Source: Klebsiella sp. BIGb0407
Lineage (GTDB): Bacteria > Pseudomonadota > Gammaproteobacteria > Enterobacterales > Enterobacteriaceae
NCBI RefSeq assembly: GCF_024807845.1
Contig: NZ_JANUEQ010000007.1
Span: 221,386 to 285,385 of the forward strand
DNA length: 64,000 nt
Reading direction: 5' to 3'
In this document: in pieces, positions 56,117 through 64,000 of the stretch
Numbering within the stretch: position 1 is the stretch's first letter
Layout of the letters: the number at the start of each line of letters is the position of its first letter
Program-made: the position numbers and the translations under genes
The notes under the pieces: model-generated
Told to the model about the DNA's origin: nothing
The model's input: only the letters and a program-made list of their open reading frames with translations
Databases searched by the model: none

Positions 56117-56912
56117 TCGCGCGCGTTTATCCGGCGACAACCTGACATTAGGCTATGGCCAAAAAGTCATTGTCAGGGAGTTGACCGTGGCCATTCCTGA
56201 CGGACATTTTACCGCGATTATTGGCCCTAATGGCTGTGGGAAATCGACTCTGTTAAGAGCGCTCAGCCGGTTAATGAAACCCCAGCAGGGGCAGGTGGTA
56301 TTAGACGGTGAAGCCATTTCCCAGTTGGGGAGTAAAGAGATAGCCCGGCGGGTGGGTATTCTGGCCCAGAACGCGACGACACCCGGCGATATTACCGTGC
56401 AGGAACTGATTGCCCGAGGTCGTTATCCCCATCAGCCGTTATTCAGCCGCTGGCGGCAGCAGGATGAAGACGCGGTGCAGCAGGCAATGAAAGCGACCGG
56501 AGTCAGTCAGTTTGCCAGCCAGCCGGTAGATACCTTATCCGGTGGTCAGCGGCAGCGGGCCTGGATTGCGATGATCCTCGCTCAACAAACGGCAATTATG
56601 CTGCTGGATGAACCGACAACCTGGCTTGATATCAGCCATCAGATAGATTTAATGGAACTGTTGCAGAATCTGAACCAGCATCAGGGCTATACCATTGCCG
56701 CGGTACTGCATGACTTGAATCAGGCCTGCCGCTACGCCAGTCATTTAATCGCGATGCGTGACGGGCAGGTGATTGCTGAAGGTGCGCCGGGCAAGATCGT
56801 TGATGCGGAGTTGATCGAGCGGATCTATGGTATCAAGAGTCTTATTATTGACGATCCGGTGGCAGGGACCCCTTTGGTCGTGCCACTCGGCAGGCAGTCT
56901 GGTTCGTCTTAA
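56106..56912 (+). CDS. fepC: FepC, ferric enterobactin ABC ATPase
   Basis: A 268-residue ABC ATPase with Walker [10 protein letters not shown], signature LSGGQRQR, Walker B IMLLDEPT and H-loop VLHD. The start is taken at ATG 56106 by alignment to FepC; an in-frame start thirty bases earlier lies within fepG. It powers FepDG. Its stop is one base from the convergent fes stop. Confidence 0.93.
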   Translation: MHPDRARLSGDNLTLGYGQKVIVRELTVAIPDGHFTAIIGPNGCGKSTLLRALSRLMKPQQGQVVLDGEAISQLGSKEIARRVGILAQNATTPGDITVQELIARGRYPHQPLFSRWRQQDEDAVQQAMKATGVSQFASQPVDTLSGGQRQRAWIAMILAQQTAIMLLDEPTTWLDISHQIDLMELLQNLNQHQGYTIAAVLHDLNQACRYASHLIAMRDGQVIAEGAPGKIVDAELIERIYGIKSLIIDDPVAGTPLVVPLGRQSGSS

Positions 56913-56913
56913 T

Positions 56914-58104
56914 TTATTTCGTCAGAGGGCGCCATAATGCGATGAGTCCTGAGGTTAATCCACCTCGCCAGCAGAATGCATCATGCCCGCCCTCAAACGG
57001 ACACCAGTTTAATTCCGTTGCCTGCGTTAGTTGGTGTCTGATGGCGTCATTGGCGCGAAAAATTAACGGTTCATATTTTCCGGCTTGTAAGATAATCCGC
57101 AGGCCGTCAGCCCGGACGGATCCCTGGTCAAGCTGTTGTCTCAGCCAGCCGATTTGTTGTTCTTTACGATCCGGCCACCAGAAGGATCCTGACTGAGCCA
57201 GTATCCCGCCAAAACGGGCTGGCCAGTATAATCCGGCATAGAGCGAAGCCAGGCCACCAAAACTCTGCCCTGCGACAATAGTGCGTTCTGGCGCTGAACT
57301 AAAAGGCGCTATCGCTGCGACTAAGGGTAACAGTTCTTCCTGTACTGCCTGCCAGAACTCAGGGTTACAGGGCAATTCGCGACTGCGATGTTCGCCGTCA
57401 ATAACATCAATTAACAGATAAACTGCGGCAGGTAACTCACCTTTCCCGGTCAGCGAGCTAAGCGCAGGCCAGACCGGCATTGATTCGGCCCAGAACTGTC
57501 CATCGAGCAGGATAGCCAGCGGTCTGTCGGTGATATCGGCTTCTCCGGTAGTGAAAACCCAGACACGGCGCTGATTCTGTAATCGGGTACTCTGCCAGAT
57601 CAGCTCTTTTGGTGGCGTATAGTCTGCATCAGGATTATTCCAGCCGGGTTGCTCTGGTGCGTCCGGCATTTCCAGTCCTGAAACGTAATGACCCCGTCCG
57701 CCCATCCAGCTCAGGGGATTCAGCGGATCGGACTGGGCCTGCGGCAGTAATCGCTGCCACTCGGCACGCACTGACTGAGGATCCTCAAATACCGAGGCGG
57801 CAAAATCATCGTTCTGCTGAGAAGGAATAAAGCAGTAACTTCCCCGCCATTGGGCTGGGAGCAGGATCTCTGCGGACCAGATATCGCTGTCAGGTATTCG
57901 TGACAGGCTGAGTGGTTGGCGATGATGATGATGGTCCGTAATACCAGTAATACAAAGCCAGACATGACGTAAAGGTGAGGTTTGTTCAGTGCCATAACGA
58001 TCTCGCCACCAGAATGTGACCCGCCAGGCTTCACCTTCTTTACGTAACGCAGGGCCTTGCTTACTGGCCCACCATGCTTCACTGCCCGTCCGGGATATTG
58101 TCAC
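56914..58104 (-). CDS. fes: Fes, enterochelin esterase
   Basis: This 396-residue esterase has an N-terminal beta domain (starts TISRTGSEAWWASK), an alpha/beta-hydrolase domain with nucleophile GQSFGGLAS and catalytic His in GGHDAFCW. It matches Fes along its length. It opens the triserine lactone of ferric enterobactin in the cytoplasm to release iron. The start is GTG 58104, with GAGG eight bases upstream; the longer frame runs into mmuM. It follows mmuM by 16 bases on the same strand and may be cotranscribed with mmuPM as well as having its own promoter. Confidence 0.92.
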   Translation of the reverse strand: MTISRTGSEAWWASKQGPALRKEGEAWRVTFWWRDRYGTEQTSPLRHVWLCITGITDHHHHRQPLSLSRIPDSDIWSAEILLPAQWRGSYCFIPSQQNDDFAASVFEDPQSVRAEWQRLLPQAQSDPLNPLSWMGGRGHYVSGLEMPDAPEQPGWNNPDADYTPPKELIWQSTRLQNQRRVWVFTTGEADITDRPLAILLDGQFWAESMPVWPALSSLTGKGELPAAVYLLIDVIDGEHRSRELPCNPEFWQAVQEELLPLVAAIAPFSSAPERTIVAGQSFGGLASLYAGLYWPARFGGILAQSGSFWWPDRKEQQIGWLRQQLDQGSVRADGLRIILQAGKYEPLIFRANDAIRHQLTQATELNWCPFEGGHDAFCWRGGLTSGLIALWRPLTK

Positions 58105-58120
58105 TGCGATTACCTCATTT

Positions 58121-59059
58121 TCAGGATTTGCGTAGCGCGACCAGCTCGACGATATCTTTTGGCGAGGTTCGGCAGCAGCCACCGATGAGCTTAGCACCTG
58201 CGGCTAACCATTCGGGTAAATAACTGGCAAGACTGCCGCAAATATCATGATGCTGATGCCATGTTTTGGACCGGGCATCATACTGCTCCCCTGAGTTGGG
58301 ATAAACCACCAGCGGCAGAGTGGTTAGCGTGTGGAGATACGTTAAAGCGGCAGTGGTTTTTTCAAGAGCGATACAATTAATACCCACAGCAACGACTTGT
58401 GGTGATTGGTCTATGACGGCTATCACCTCACTTAACGGCGTGCCATCACTCAGATGCTGGCTGTCCTTTAGAGTCAATGCCAGCCATGCAGTGGCTTGCG
58501 GATACTCTGCCAGTACAGTAATTAAGGCACGAATTTCCGCAAATGACGGCAGCGTCTCACAGGCCAGCAGGTCGGCTCGCGCAGCCAGAAGCGCCGCGAT
58601 ACGAGGGCGATGGAAGGCGATAAATTCTTCCTGACTGCGGATATAGTCCCCACGATATTCAGACCCATCCGCTAAATAGGCGCCATAGGGGCCTACGGAG
58701 CCCGCAATCAATAGCTCTCCGGCAGCAGCATTTTCTTGCTGATACTGGGTTCTAGCCTCGATGGCCAGAGCGACGCTTTTCTCAATCAACGCACAAGATT
58801 GCTGGTTATCCAACCCTCGTGCAGCGAACCCTGCCGGAGTAGCCTGGTAGCTTGCGGTAATAGTTACCTCTGCTCCGGCACGAAAATAGTCAAGGTGCAC
58901 ATCACGGATCAGTTGCGGGTTTTCTATCAGCACTTTCGCAGACCAAAGACTATCGGCGAGCTGGCAACCTCTGGCTTCCAGCTCTGTCGCCATAGCACCA
59001 TCGAGAGTAATAAAGTTGTGTCTGGCCAGTAAAGGAATCAGGGGATTATTCAGCGACAT
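58121..59059 (-). CDS. mmuM: MmuM, homocysteine S-methyltransferase
   Basis: A 312-residue homocysteine methyltransferase. Zinc ligands are Cys of VGINCIAL and the Cys pair IGGCCRTSP near the C-terminus. It transfers a methyl group from S-methylmethionine to homocysteine, producing two methionines. Its start overlaps the end of mmuP. Confidence 0.93.
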   Translation of the reverse strand: MSLNNPLIPLLARHNFITLDGAMATELEARGCQLADSLWSAKVLIENPQLIRDVHLDYFRAGAEVTITASYQATPAGFAARGLDNQQSCALIEKSVALAIEARTQYQQENAAAGELLIAGSVGPYGAYLADGSEYRGDYIRSQEEFIAFHRPRIAALLAARADLLACETLPSFAEIRALITVLAEYPQATAWLALTLKDSQHLSDGTPLSEVIAVIDQSPQVVAVGINCIALEKTTAALTYLHTLTTLPLVVYPNSGEQYDARSKTWHQHHDICGSLASYLPEWLAAGAKLIGGCCRTSPKDIVELVALRKS

Positions 59060-60440
59060 GTTCAGGCTCCTGCTGTTTCAATATTTTAGTCAGATAGAAA
59101 GCGCCATAGCAGAGAGCGACAAACGGCAAACCGCAGTATAACGCTATGCGCTGGCTGGAATCGAAGGCCAGGCCCACGCAGGCGATAAGGCAGAGAACAA
59201 AACCAAGAATCGGTACCCAGGGGTACCAGGGGGCACGATGCTTCAGCGAATCAAGGGACTGGCCGGACTGTAGATGACGGCGGCGGAACATAAAATGCGA
59301 GGCGCAGATACTCAGCCACACCACGACTACGGCAAAACCAGAAATTGCAGACAAGGCGACAAACACCGTATCGGGGGCAATAATGCTTGAACACAGTGCT
59401 AACAGGCCACCCAGCATACTCACTGACAGTGCCGCTAAAGGAACGCCGCGTTTATTCACGCGTGAGAAATAGCTCGGTATCGTCTTCTCTTTAGAGAGGG
59501 ACCAGAGCATCCGGCCTGATGCATAAAGGCCTGAGTTGGCGGCGGACAGAATCGCGGTCAGAATAACGAAATTAAAAATATCCGCCGCATAAGGGATCCC
59601 TACTTTTTCAAACACCAGCACAAAGGGACTTTTCTCAACACCCGCCTGATCCATCGGTATTAAGGCGGCGAGCACAAATACGGTACCGATAAAAAAGATA
59701 ATCAGTCGCGCAATGGTCGCTCTTATCGCTAGCGGAATCGCTTTTTCTGGCTCTTTGGTCTCACCGGCGGCAATACCAATCAGTTCAGTACCTGAAAAGG
59801 CGAAGTTAACCGCGACTAACGTCATAAGGATCGGTAAGCCGCCATGCGGTAACCAGCCTGTCGAGGTGATATGTGTAAGACCCGGGGCAGGGGAGCCATC
59901 TTGTAGTGGAATCACGCCAAATATCGCCATGGAACCAAGAATAATAAAGGCAATAATGGTGATGACTTTAATAATCGAGAACCAGAACTCACCTTCAGCA
60001 AAAAAGCGCGTAGAGACGACGTTGAGTGAGAAAATAACCATGCAGAATATCAGGCACCAAACCCAGACAGGGACTTGGGGAAACCAGTACTGCATACAGA
60101 ACCCGGCGGCGGTAAAACTTGAACCTAAGGCTACTGTCCAGGTTAACCAGTAGAGCCAGGCGACAGTATAGCCAGTGGCTGGCCCGAGATAGCGGCTGGC
60201 GTAGACGTGAAATGCACCGGTTTCCGGCATGGCAACAGAGAGTTCAGCCAGACATTGCATCACGAGCCATACCACCAAAGCACCAATGGCATAGGCGAGT
60301 AAAGTTCCGGGTGCACCGGTAGTCGAAATAATATAGCCAGTATTGAAAAATAGCCCGGTACCAATCACACCGCCCAGTGACAGCATGATCAAATGGCGTG
60401 GTTTCATCGTGCGTTTAAGTTCTTCGCTTTCTTGCTGCAA
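59046..60440 (-). CDS. mmuP: MmuP, S-methylmethionine permease
   Basis: A 464-residue amino-acid permease of the APC family with twelve expected transmembrane segments. It matches E. coli MmuP from [20 protein letters not shown] to its C-terminus. It imports S-methylmethionine used by MmuM. The operon is preceded by a MetJ-like site. Confidence 0.94.
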   Translation of the reverse strand: MQQESEELKRTMKPRHLIMLSLGGVIGTGLFFNTGYIISTTGAPGTLLAYAIGALVVWLVMQCLAELSVAMPETGAFHVYASRYLGPATGYTVAWLYWLTWTVALGSSFTAAGFCMQYWFPQVPVWVWCLIFCMVIFSLNVVSTRFFAEGEFWFSIIKVITIIAFIILGSMAIFGVIPLQDGSPAPGLTHITSTGWLPHGGLPILMTLVAVNFAFSGTELIGIAAGETKEPEKAIPLAIRATIARLIIFFIGTVFVLAALIPMDQAGVEKSPFVLVFEKVGIPYAADIFNFVILTAILSAANSGLYASGRMLWSLSKEKTIPSYFSRVNKRGVPLAALSVSMLGGLLALCSSIIAPDTVFVALSAISGFAVVVVWLSICASHFMFRRRHLQSGQSLDSLKHRAPWYPWVPILGFVLCLIACVGLAFDSSQRIALYCGLPFVALCYGAFYLTKILKQQEPEHVAE

Positions 60441-60463
60441 TGGACTAATTCCTTGATCAAATA

Positions 60464-60487
60464 GACGTCTATACTTCTAAATGTCAT
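60464..60487. promoter_or_regulatory. Putative MetJ operator of mmuPM
   Basis: AGACGTCT at 60464-60471 is the exact met-box consensus. The two adjacent eight-base units match at six and five positions. MetJ binds tandem met boxes. The site lies 24 bases upstream of the mmuP start codon, which fits repression. Confidence 0.65.
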
Positions 60488-60670
60488 CTATTTATATCTT
60501 GGTTGAGTATGAAAATCTAGCTGTGACTCGCTTTAACTCAGCATTTGAGCAGGGTTTAATCGATTCTTAATTTCAGCGCGATAAGAGCGGTCAAATCCGG
60601 AGCTTTTTAAAGCAAATGAATCAACCATTAATATGACAGAATGAGTCAATGTCGATAAGAAGGATGAAGT

Positions 60671-61675
60671 ATGTATTTGAATAAAATGGGCTTATATACA
60701 AAATATTCTGGTCTGCTGCTACTTTCCGGGGTGATGTTTTTCTCACAGGCTCTGCATGCGGCACCTTCTCTTTCTTATATAGAGGCGAAACCTGGTGATA
60801 TTCTCCAGGTGAAACTCAGTGAGTTACTTCCGACGCAAATGGCGGTGGGCAAGCTTCAGGTTGCAGGTACTCTGGCGGAATACGCTCAGGATAAAACGGC
60901 GCTGTTTAAGGCGTTATGTAAAACTCAGGGTGCCGGAAAGCTGAGTGAGATAAATGCGTCATCGACGCCCGTCGATCCTTCCTCATATACCTGTAAGCTC
61001 GCTGCCGGTACAGATAAGAAAGAGATGAATACCGTTGATATTGGGCCTGCGGGTAAGCTGTATCTGACGGACGGGCATCATGGATTTAATAGCTTCTGGG
61101 ATGTGCCCAAGGGGGGCGGTGACGTGACTTTGAGCGTTCTGGTCGAGCAGAACTTAAGTCATGACAGTAAGGGGACGGTGCTGACGCAAGTTCAGTTTGA
61201 ACAAAAGATGGCCAAACTGAAACACTTCCTTCCCGTTGATGCCCAAGGGCAACCTGTTAGCTTCTCGCAGTTACCTGAAAGTTTGGGAATGAGTCACTTC
61301 CAGAACGATCCCTGGCGTTCAATGCTTTATTACTTACGGGGCATTGCCTACGATAAGCCAGAAAAAAACATTAACCCGGCAACGGGTGAGCACTATTCAG
61401 CGGTTCCTTTCCTCGAGTTTTACTGGGGGCAGTTGCTACGCAGTAAAATGGATTTAAAACGCTACGATCTGAATAATCAGGATGACTATATCAAAGCGCT
61501 GAAAGCAGCAGCAGTCGTGATGACTACAGTTCCTGCGGCGGAGTTGATAGGGAATTCGGGTAAAACCGCAGCAGCGTTAGGTCAGCTGAAGCATATTGAT
61601 GAAAAACGCTTAGCTAAACTGGCGAAACCCGATTCTAAACTGGCTAAGGCATTGGAATATCAGGTCAGCCATTAA
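60671..61675 (+). CDS. Exported ParB-like nuclease-domain protein (ParBc_2)
   Basis: A 334-residue protein with a signal peptide (ends ALHAA, about residue 31). The exported region has a ParB/Srx-like domain with core YLTDGHHGFNSFWDV, near PGDILQVKLSELLPTQMAVG, as in the ParBc_2 (PF08857) family. ParB-like folds include nucleases and NTPases, and exported members are of unknown function. It is divergent from mmuP and convergent with fic. It begins at ATG 60671, behind AAGGATGAAG. Confidence 0.78.
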   Translation: MYLNKMGLYTKYSGLLLLSGVMFFSQALHAAPSLSYIEAKPGDILQVKLSELLPTQMAVGKLQVAGTLAEYAQDKTALFKALCKTQGAGKLSEINASSTPVDPSSYTCKLAAGTDKKEMNTVDIGPAGKLYLTDGHHGFNSFWDVPKGGGDVTLSVLVEQNLSHDSKGTVLTQVQFEQKMAKLKHFLPVDAQGQPVSFSQLPESLGMSHFQNDPWRSMLYYLRGIAYDKPEKNINPATGEHYSAVPFLEFYWGQLLRSKMDLKRYDLNNQDDYIKALKAAAVVMTTVPAAELIGNSGKTAAALGQLKHIDEKRLAKLAKPDSKLAKALEYQVSH

Positions 61676-61696
61676 ATTTGCCAGCTAAAACCCCGG

Positions 61697-62773
61697 TTAC
61701 TGACTTAATTCTCTCAGTAATCGGGTGTTGATATACAGCTTTTCACGACCGACCTCCATTTCCTCCAGTACGCCGATATTCACTAACTGTTTGAGGTATA
61801 TCGATGCTGTTTGTCGTTTGGCGATATCGCGTTCAACGAGGTTATCAATTCGGCAATAGGGTTGTGTAAACAGGACTTGGACGAGTTCATAAGTGTAGAT
61901 TTTCGGTAATTGCTTACGTACATACTCTGTCGTTTCTGCCATCAATTCTCTGACAACCGAGATTTTATGCGTTGTCCACCGCGATGAATTCTCCACGGCC
62001 TCTAGCATAAATAGGATCCACGACTCCCAGTCTTCCTTTTCTGTCACATTGAGCAGGAGCCTGTAGTAATCATCACGTCTCTCGAGGATAAAACGAGACA
62101 AATAGAGGATTGGCAGCGAAAGGAGTCCAGTCTGAATCAAGTACAAAATATTAAGGATACGCCCTGTTCTTCCGTTGCCATCCGGGAACGGGTGGATGCA
62201 TTCAAACTGATAGTGTGCAATAGCCATTTTTACCAGTGGATCCAGATCATCATCACTGTGTATAAATCGTTCCCAGTTCGCGAGTAAGTTACGAATGACA
62301 TCTTCACCTACTGGCGGCGTATAGATTACGTTTTTATTCTGGTCACGTAATACGGTACCCGGCGTTTTCCTGATATCGGTTTGCACTGCACGTAATTGGG
62401 TACAGATAGTTATCGCTGCGTTTGTGCAGAGTGGGTAGTTCTCAAGGTGGGAATAGCTATCATAAAGCGCAGTGCGATAGCGTAATGCTTCTTTTGTTGC
62501 TGGGTTTGCGCCATCAGCACGGTCAGCATACTGAAAGAGCTGATCGCTGGTGGTCACGATATTCTCAATACGTGAAGAATCTTTTGCTTCCAGTATGGGA
62601 AGAAGGTTTATCAGTAGACTTTGATCGGGAATTAATTCACCAGCAGTTTTTAACTCGGCGATTGCTGCACGTGCATTGATGCACGCTTTGAGTACGCTGC
62701 GCGTTTCAACGCGCTCAAGTTCAGGCGGCAGTATGGGTAATTCGTTGTAAGGAATCTCTGGGTTCCACTTCAT
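61697..62773 (-). CDS. Fic-domain AMP-transferase with C-terminal wHTH
   Basis: A 358-residue protein with the Fic core motif HPFPDGNGRTGR (His194) and an N-terminal inhibitory helix (SSRIEN, residues 66-71, Glu70), a class II arrangement. About residues 285-358 form a winged-helix region (TASIYLKQLVNIGVLEEMEVGREKLYIN). Fic enzymes transfer AMP from ATP to target hydroxyls, and Glu of the inhibitory helix blocks the ATP site. The ATG has no ribosome-binding site. Two unusual inverted repeats lie directly upstream. Confidence 0.85.
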   Translation of the reverse strand: MKWNPEIPYNELPILPPELERVETRSVLKACINARAAIAELKTAGELIPDQSLLINLLPILEAKDSSRIENIVTTSDQLFQYADRADGANPATKEALRYRTALYDSYSHLENYPLCTNAAITICTQLRAVQTDIRKTPGTVLRDQNKNVIYTPPVGEDVIRNLLANWERFIHSDDDLDPLVKMAIAHYQFECIHPFPDGNGRTGRILNILYLIQTGLLSLPILYLSRFILERRDDYYRLLLNVTEKEDWESWILFMLEAVENSSRWTTHKISVVRELMAETTEYVRKQLPKIYTYELVQVLFTQPYCRIDNLVERDIAKRQTASIYLKQLVNIGVLEEMEVGREKLYINTRLLRELSQ

Positions 62774-62892
62774 ATGTTTATAAAAGCCGTTTTTATCGAC
62801 ATATAGCCATAATATGTCGATACAGTGTACATGTCACTTGGTTATGTTTATAAAAGCCGTTTTTATCGACACATCACTCGAATGTGTCGATA
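62773..62892. repeat. Tandem repeat with covarying inverted repeats upstream of fic
   Basis: A 29-base perfect direct repeat occurs at 62773-62801 and 62843-62871, offset 70 bases. Each copy leads into an 11-base inverted repeat with a seven-base centre: 62794-62822 (TATCGACATAT/ATATGTCGATA) and 62864-62892 (TATCGACACAT/ATGTGTCGATA). The one arm difference is compensated on the other side. It could be paired operators for Fic's own winged helix or a structured leader. Confidence 0.75.
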
Positions 62893-62939
62893 GCATCAAC
62901 ATGTTCTGGCTGGCATCTCTTTTATATAGAAAGCAGATT

Positions 62940-63284
62940 CTATTTTTTATTCAGCATGGCCTTAAGATCTGCAAACGGATTGTAGGTCGCTTCCCCTACA
63001 TCTTTCTGCGCATCTTCGCCTGCAACCACCGAAGTCCCGTACTGATCGGCTTCGGTATACTTTGAGTGCTCATGGTCGTGGCAGTACAGGCACAATAGTT
63101 CCCAGTTACTGCCATCCGGTGGGTTATTGGTATGGTCGTGATCGATATGATGCACGGTTAACTCGCGCAGGTTGGAGTAAACAAATTCACGGGAACAGCG
63201 ACCGCAAACCCACGGATAGATTTTCAGTGCTTTCTCGCGATAACCGGTTTCTAAACGGGCATAGTTCTTAGGGATGATAGCCAT
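62940..63284 (-). CDS. yajD: YajD, HNH endonuclease-family protein
   Basis: This 114-residue protein is nearly identical in pattern to E. coli YajD. Zinc Cys pairs CGRC and CLYC surround HHIDHDHTNN, the HNH core. The start is ATG 63284 (MAIIPKNYARLE); a longer frame to 63326 is not supported. Biochemical function is not established; HNH proteins cut or bind DNA. Confidence 0.92.
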   Translation of the reverse strand: MAIIPKNYARLETGYREKALKIYPWVCGRCSREFVYSNLRELTVHHIDHDHTNNPPDGSNWELLCLYCHDHEHSKYTEADQYGTSVVAGEDAQKDVGEATYNPFADLKAMLNKK

Positions 63285-63729
63285 CAGGGCAGACCTTAAT
63301 AATGCTGGGGGATATGCACCTATCATAGGGGAATTTATCCTCTACTCCAATGCTGGCTGGAAAGCATTGCTTTATCGGCGTCATACTTCAGGTTGCCCAT
63401 GGAGCGCTTGTGAAGAGAGACGAACCATTCTGGGTACAGGCATCTCTTCTATATATAGAAGAGAAATGGAAGAGACTAAGGATAAGACCTTCATGGAGGG
63501 CTGATTTTCTGGATACTCATAAGGAAAAGAGGAAAGGGAGCATTTGTTTTTGCGAAAAACCCTGACGAAATTCCTTTTGTTATCTCTAAAGGCCTCCTTT
63601 ATATAAGAACATCGACCATTAAATTGGCCATGTTATTATTCATTTGTGGATAACTCTGTGCGTAATTGCGTATAAACCGGGCTTTTGCTGTGGAATGCAG
63701 CAGTCAGTCATTTTTATGATATTTAAGTG
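63285..63729. other. 445-bp intergenic region before the rrn promoter
   Basis: No gene is seen. It contains a 22-base perfect palindrome at 63443-63464 (arms TCTCTTCTATA and its complement), a consensus DnaA box TGTGGATAA at 63645-63653 (reverse of TTATCCACA), and AT-rich DNA around 63710-63729 that may act as an UP element for the rrn P1 promoter. Confidence 0.5.
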
Positions 63730-63757
63730 TTGCAGTACCGGGAGAACTCCCTATAAT
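63730..63757 (+). promoter_or_regulatory. rrn P1 promoter
   Basis: TTGCAG at 63730-63735 and TATAAT at 63752-63757 are separated by 16 bases, followed by a GC-rich discriminator (GCGCCTCC) as in E. coli rrn P1. Transcription probably starts at A63766. Confidence 0.85.
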
Positions 63758-63837
63758 GCGCCTCCATCGAACGGGAACATGTGAACAACTTCACAAGTTA
63801 CCGGAAACGATAAGAGAAAAGATTCTGAAATAAAGGA

Positions 63838-63865
63838 TTGACTCTTAAAGAGGAAAGCGTAATAT
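63838..63865 (+). promoter_or_regulatory. rrn P2 promoter
   Basis: TTGACT at 63838-63843 and TAATAT at 63860-63865 with 16-base spacing, 81 bases after the P1 -10 end to P2 -35 start. Position relative to P1 and the following leader fits rrn P2. Confidence 0.8.
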
Positions 63866-63878
63866 ACGCCTCCTCGAG

Positions 63879-64000
63879 TTAGCAAGCTAAGGCAAGCAAC
63901 TCAACGCTCTTTAACAATTTATCAGACAATCTGTGTGGGCACTCGCAAGATTGATATCTAAAGCACCTTCGGGTGCAGAACCTTCGGGTTCACAAAAAAT
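63879..64000 (+). ncRNA. rRNA operon leader (boxB, boxA, two UUCG hairpins), partial
   Basis: The boxB-like hairpin TTAGC-AA-GCTAA lies at 63879-63890 and boxA (GCTCTTTAACAA) at 63906-63917. They act in rRNA antitermination with the Nus factors. Two tandem tetraloop hairpins follow: GCACC-TTCG-GGTGC at 63963-63976 and GAACC-TTCG-GGTTC at 63978-63991. The 16S gene itself starts beyond the right edge. Confidence 0.85.

Noticed and set aside
59713..60153. 146-codon plus-strand frame within mmuP
   Set aside because: Antisense to the well-matched permease mmuP.
63900..64000. 16S rRNA gene inside the window
   Set aside because: Only promoters and leader are present; the conserved 16S start is not reached.

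Overview
The window is chromosomal DNA of a member of the Enterobacteriaceae close to Escherichia, Klebsiella and Enterobacter, though the genus cannot be fixed. Many proteins are recognisable homologues of E. coli K-12 proteins (OsmC, CdaR, GarK, GarR, GarL, ChbBCARFG, ChiP, YfdX, HscC, YnaI, FepA/B/D/G/C, Fes, MmuP/MmuM, YajD). Gene order, however, is heavily rearranged relative to E. coli: chiP sits at the end of the chb operon, cdaR beside garLRK, the fep genes are collinear, and an rrn operon starts just after yajD.

Layout. 1-2.3 kb: a truncated MFS exporter divergent from an AraC/GyrI-like regulator. 2.7-9.1 kb: an enolase-superfamily acid-sugar dehydratase with a complete five-gene Dpp/Opp-type ABC transporter. 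9.3-14.0 kb: osmC, then cdaR and garL-garR-garK on the minus strand, without garP. The dehydratase, the importer and the GarL/GarR/GarK steps can be read as one sugar-acid catabolic block ending in glycerate phosphate. 14.5-16.4 kb: a 52-residue protein coupled to a GNAT acetyltransferase, a small repeat protein, and an orphan HigA-like antitoxin. 16.8-23.6 kb: the chitobiose operon chbBCARFG followed by a chitoporin gene. 23.7-27.6 kb: yfdX and an Hsp70/J-domain pair (hscC-djl).

27.9-46.6 kb: two paralogous seven-gene chaperone-usher fimbrial operons, both on the minus strand, AT-rich, with identical order (major pilin, chaperone, usher, two minor pilins, second chaperone, tip adhesin). Between them lie a tyrosine-phosphatase-like gene, an SgrR-like regulator divergent from a shikimate-dehydrogenase-like gene, and ynaI. 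The first half of the two adhesins has diverged most, and both operons have a long AT-rich upstream region sharing one conserved block.

47.4-49.7 kb: an exported ankyrin protein, a nucleoside deaminase and an exported alpha/beta hydrolase. 50.1-58.1 kb: an enterobactin uptake and hydrolysis cluster (fepA, fepB, a Sel1 lipoprotein, fepDGC, fes) behind a Fur-like site, with no ent biosynthesis gene in the window. 58.1-60.4 kb: mmuP-mmuM behind a MetJ-like operator. 60.7-63.3 kb: a ParB-like exported protein, a Fic protein preceded by two covarying tandem inverted repeats, and yajD. 63.7-64.0 kb: rrn P1 and P2 promoters and the antitermination leader of an rRNA operon whose 16S gene begins beyond the window.
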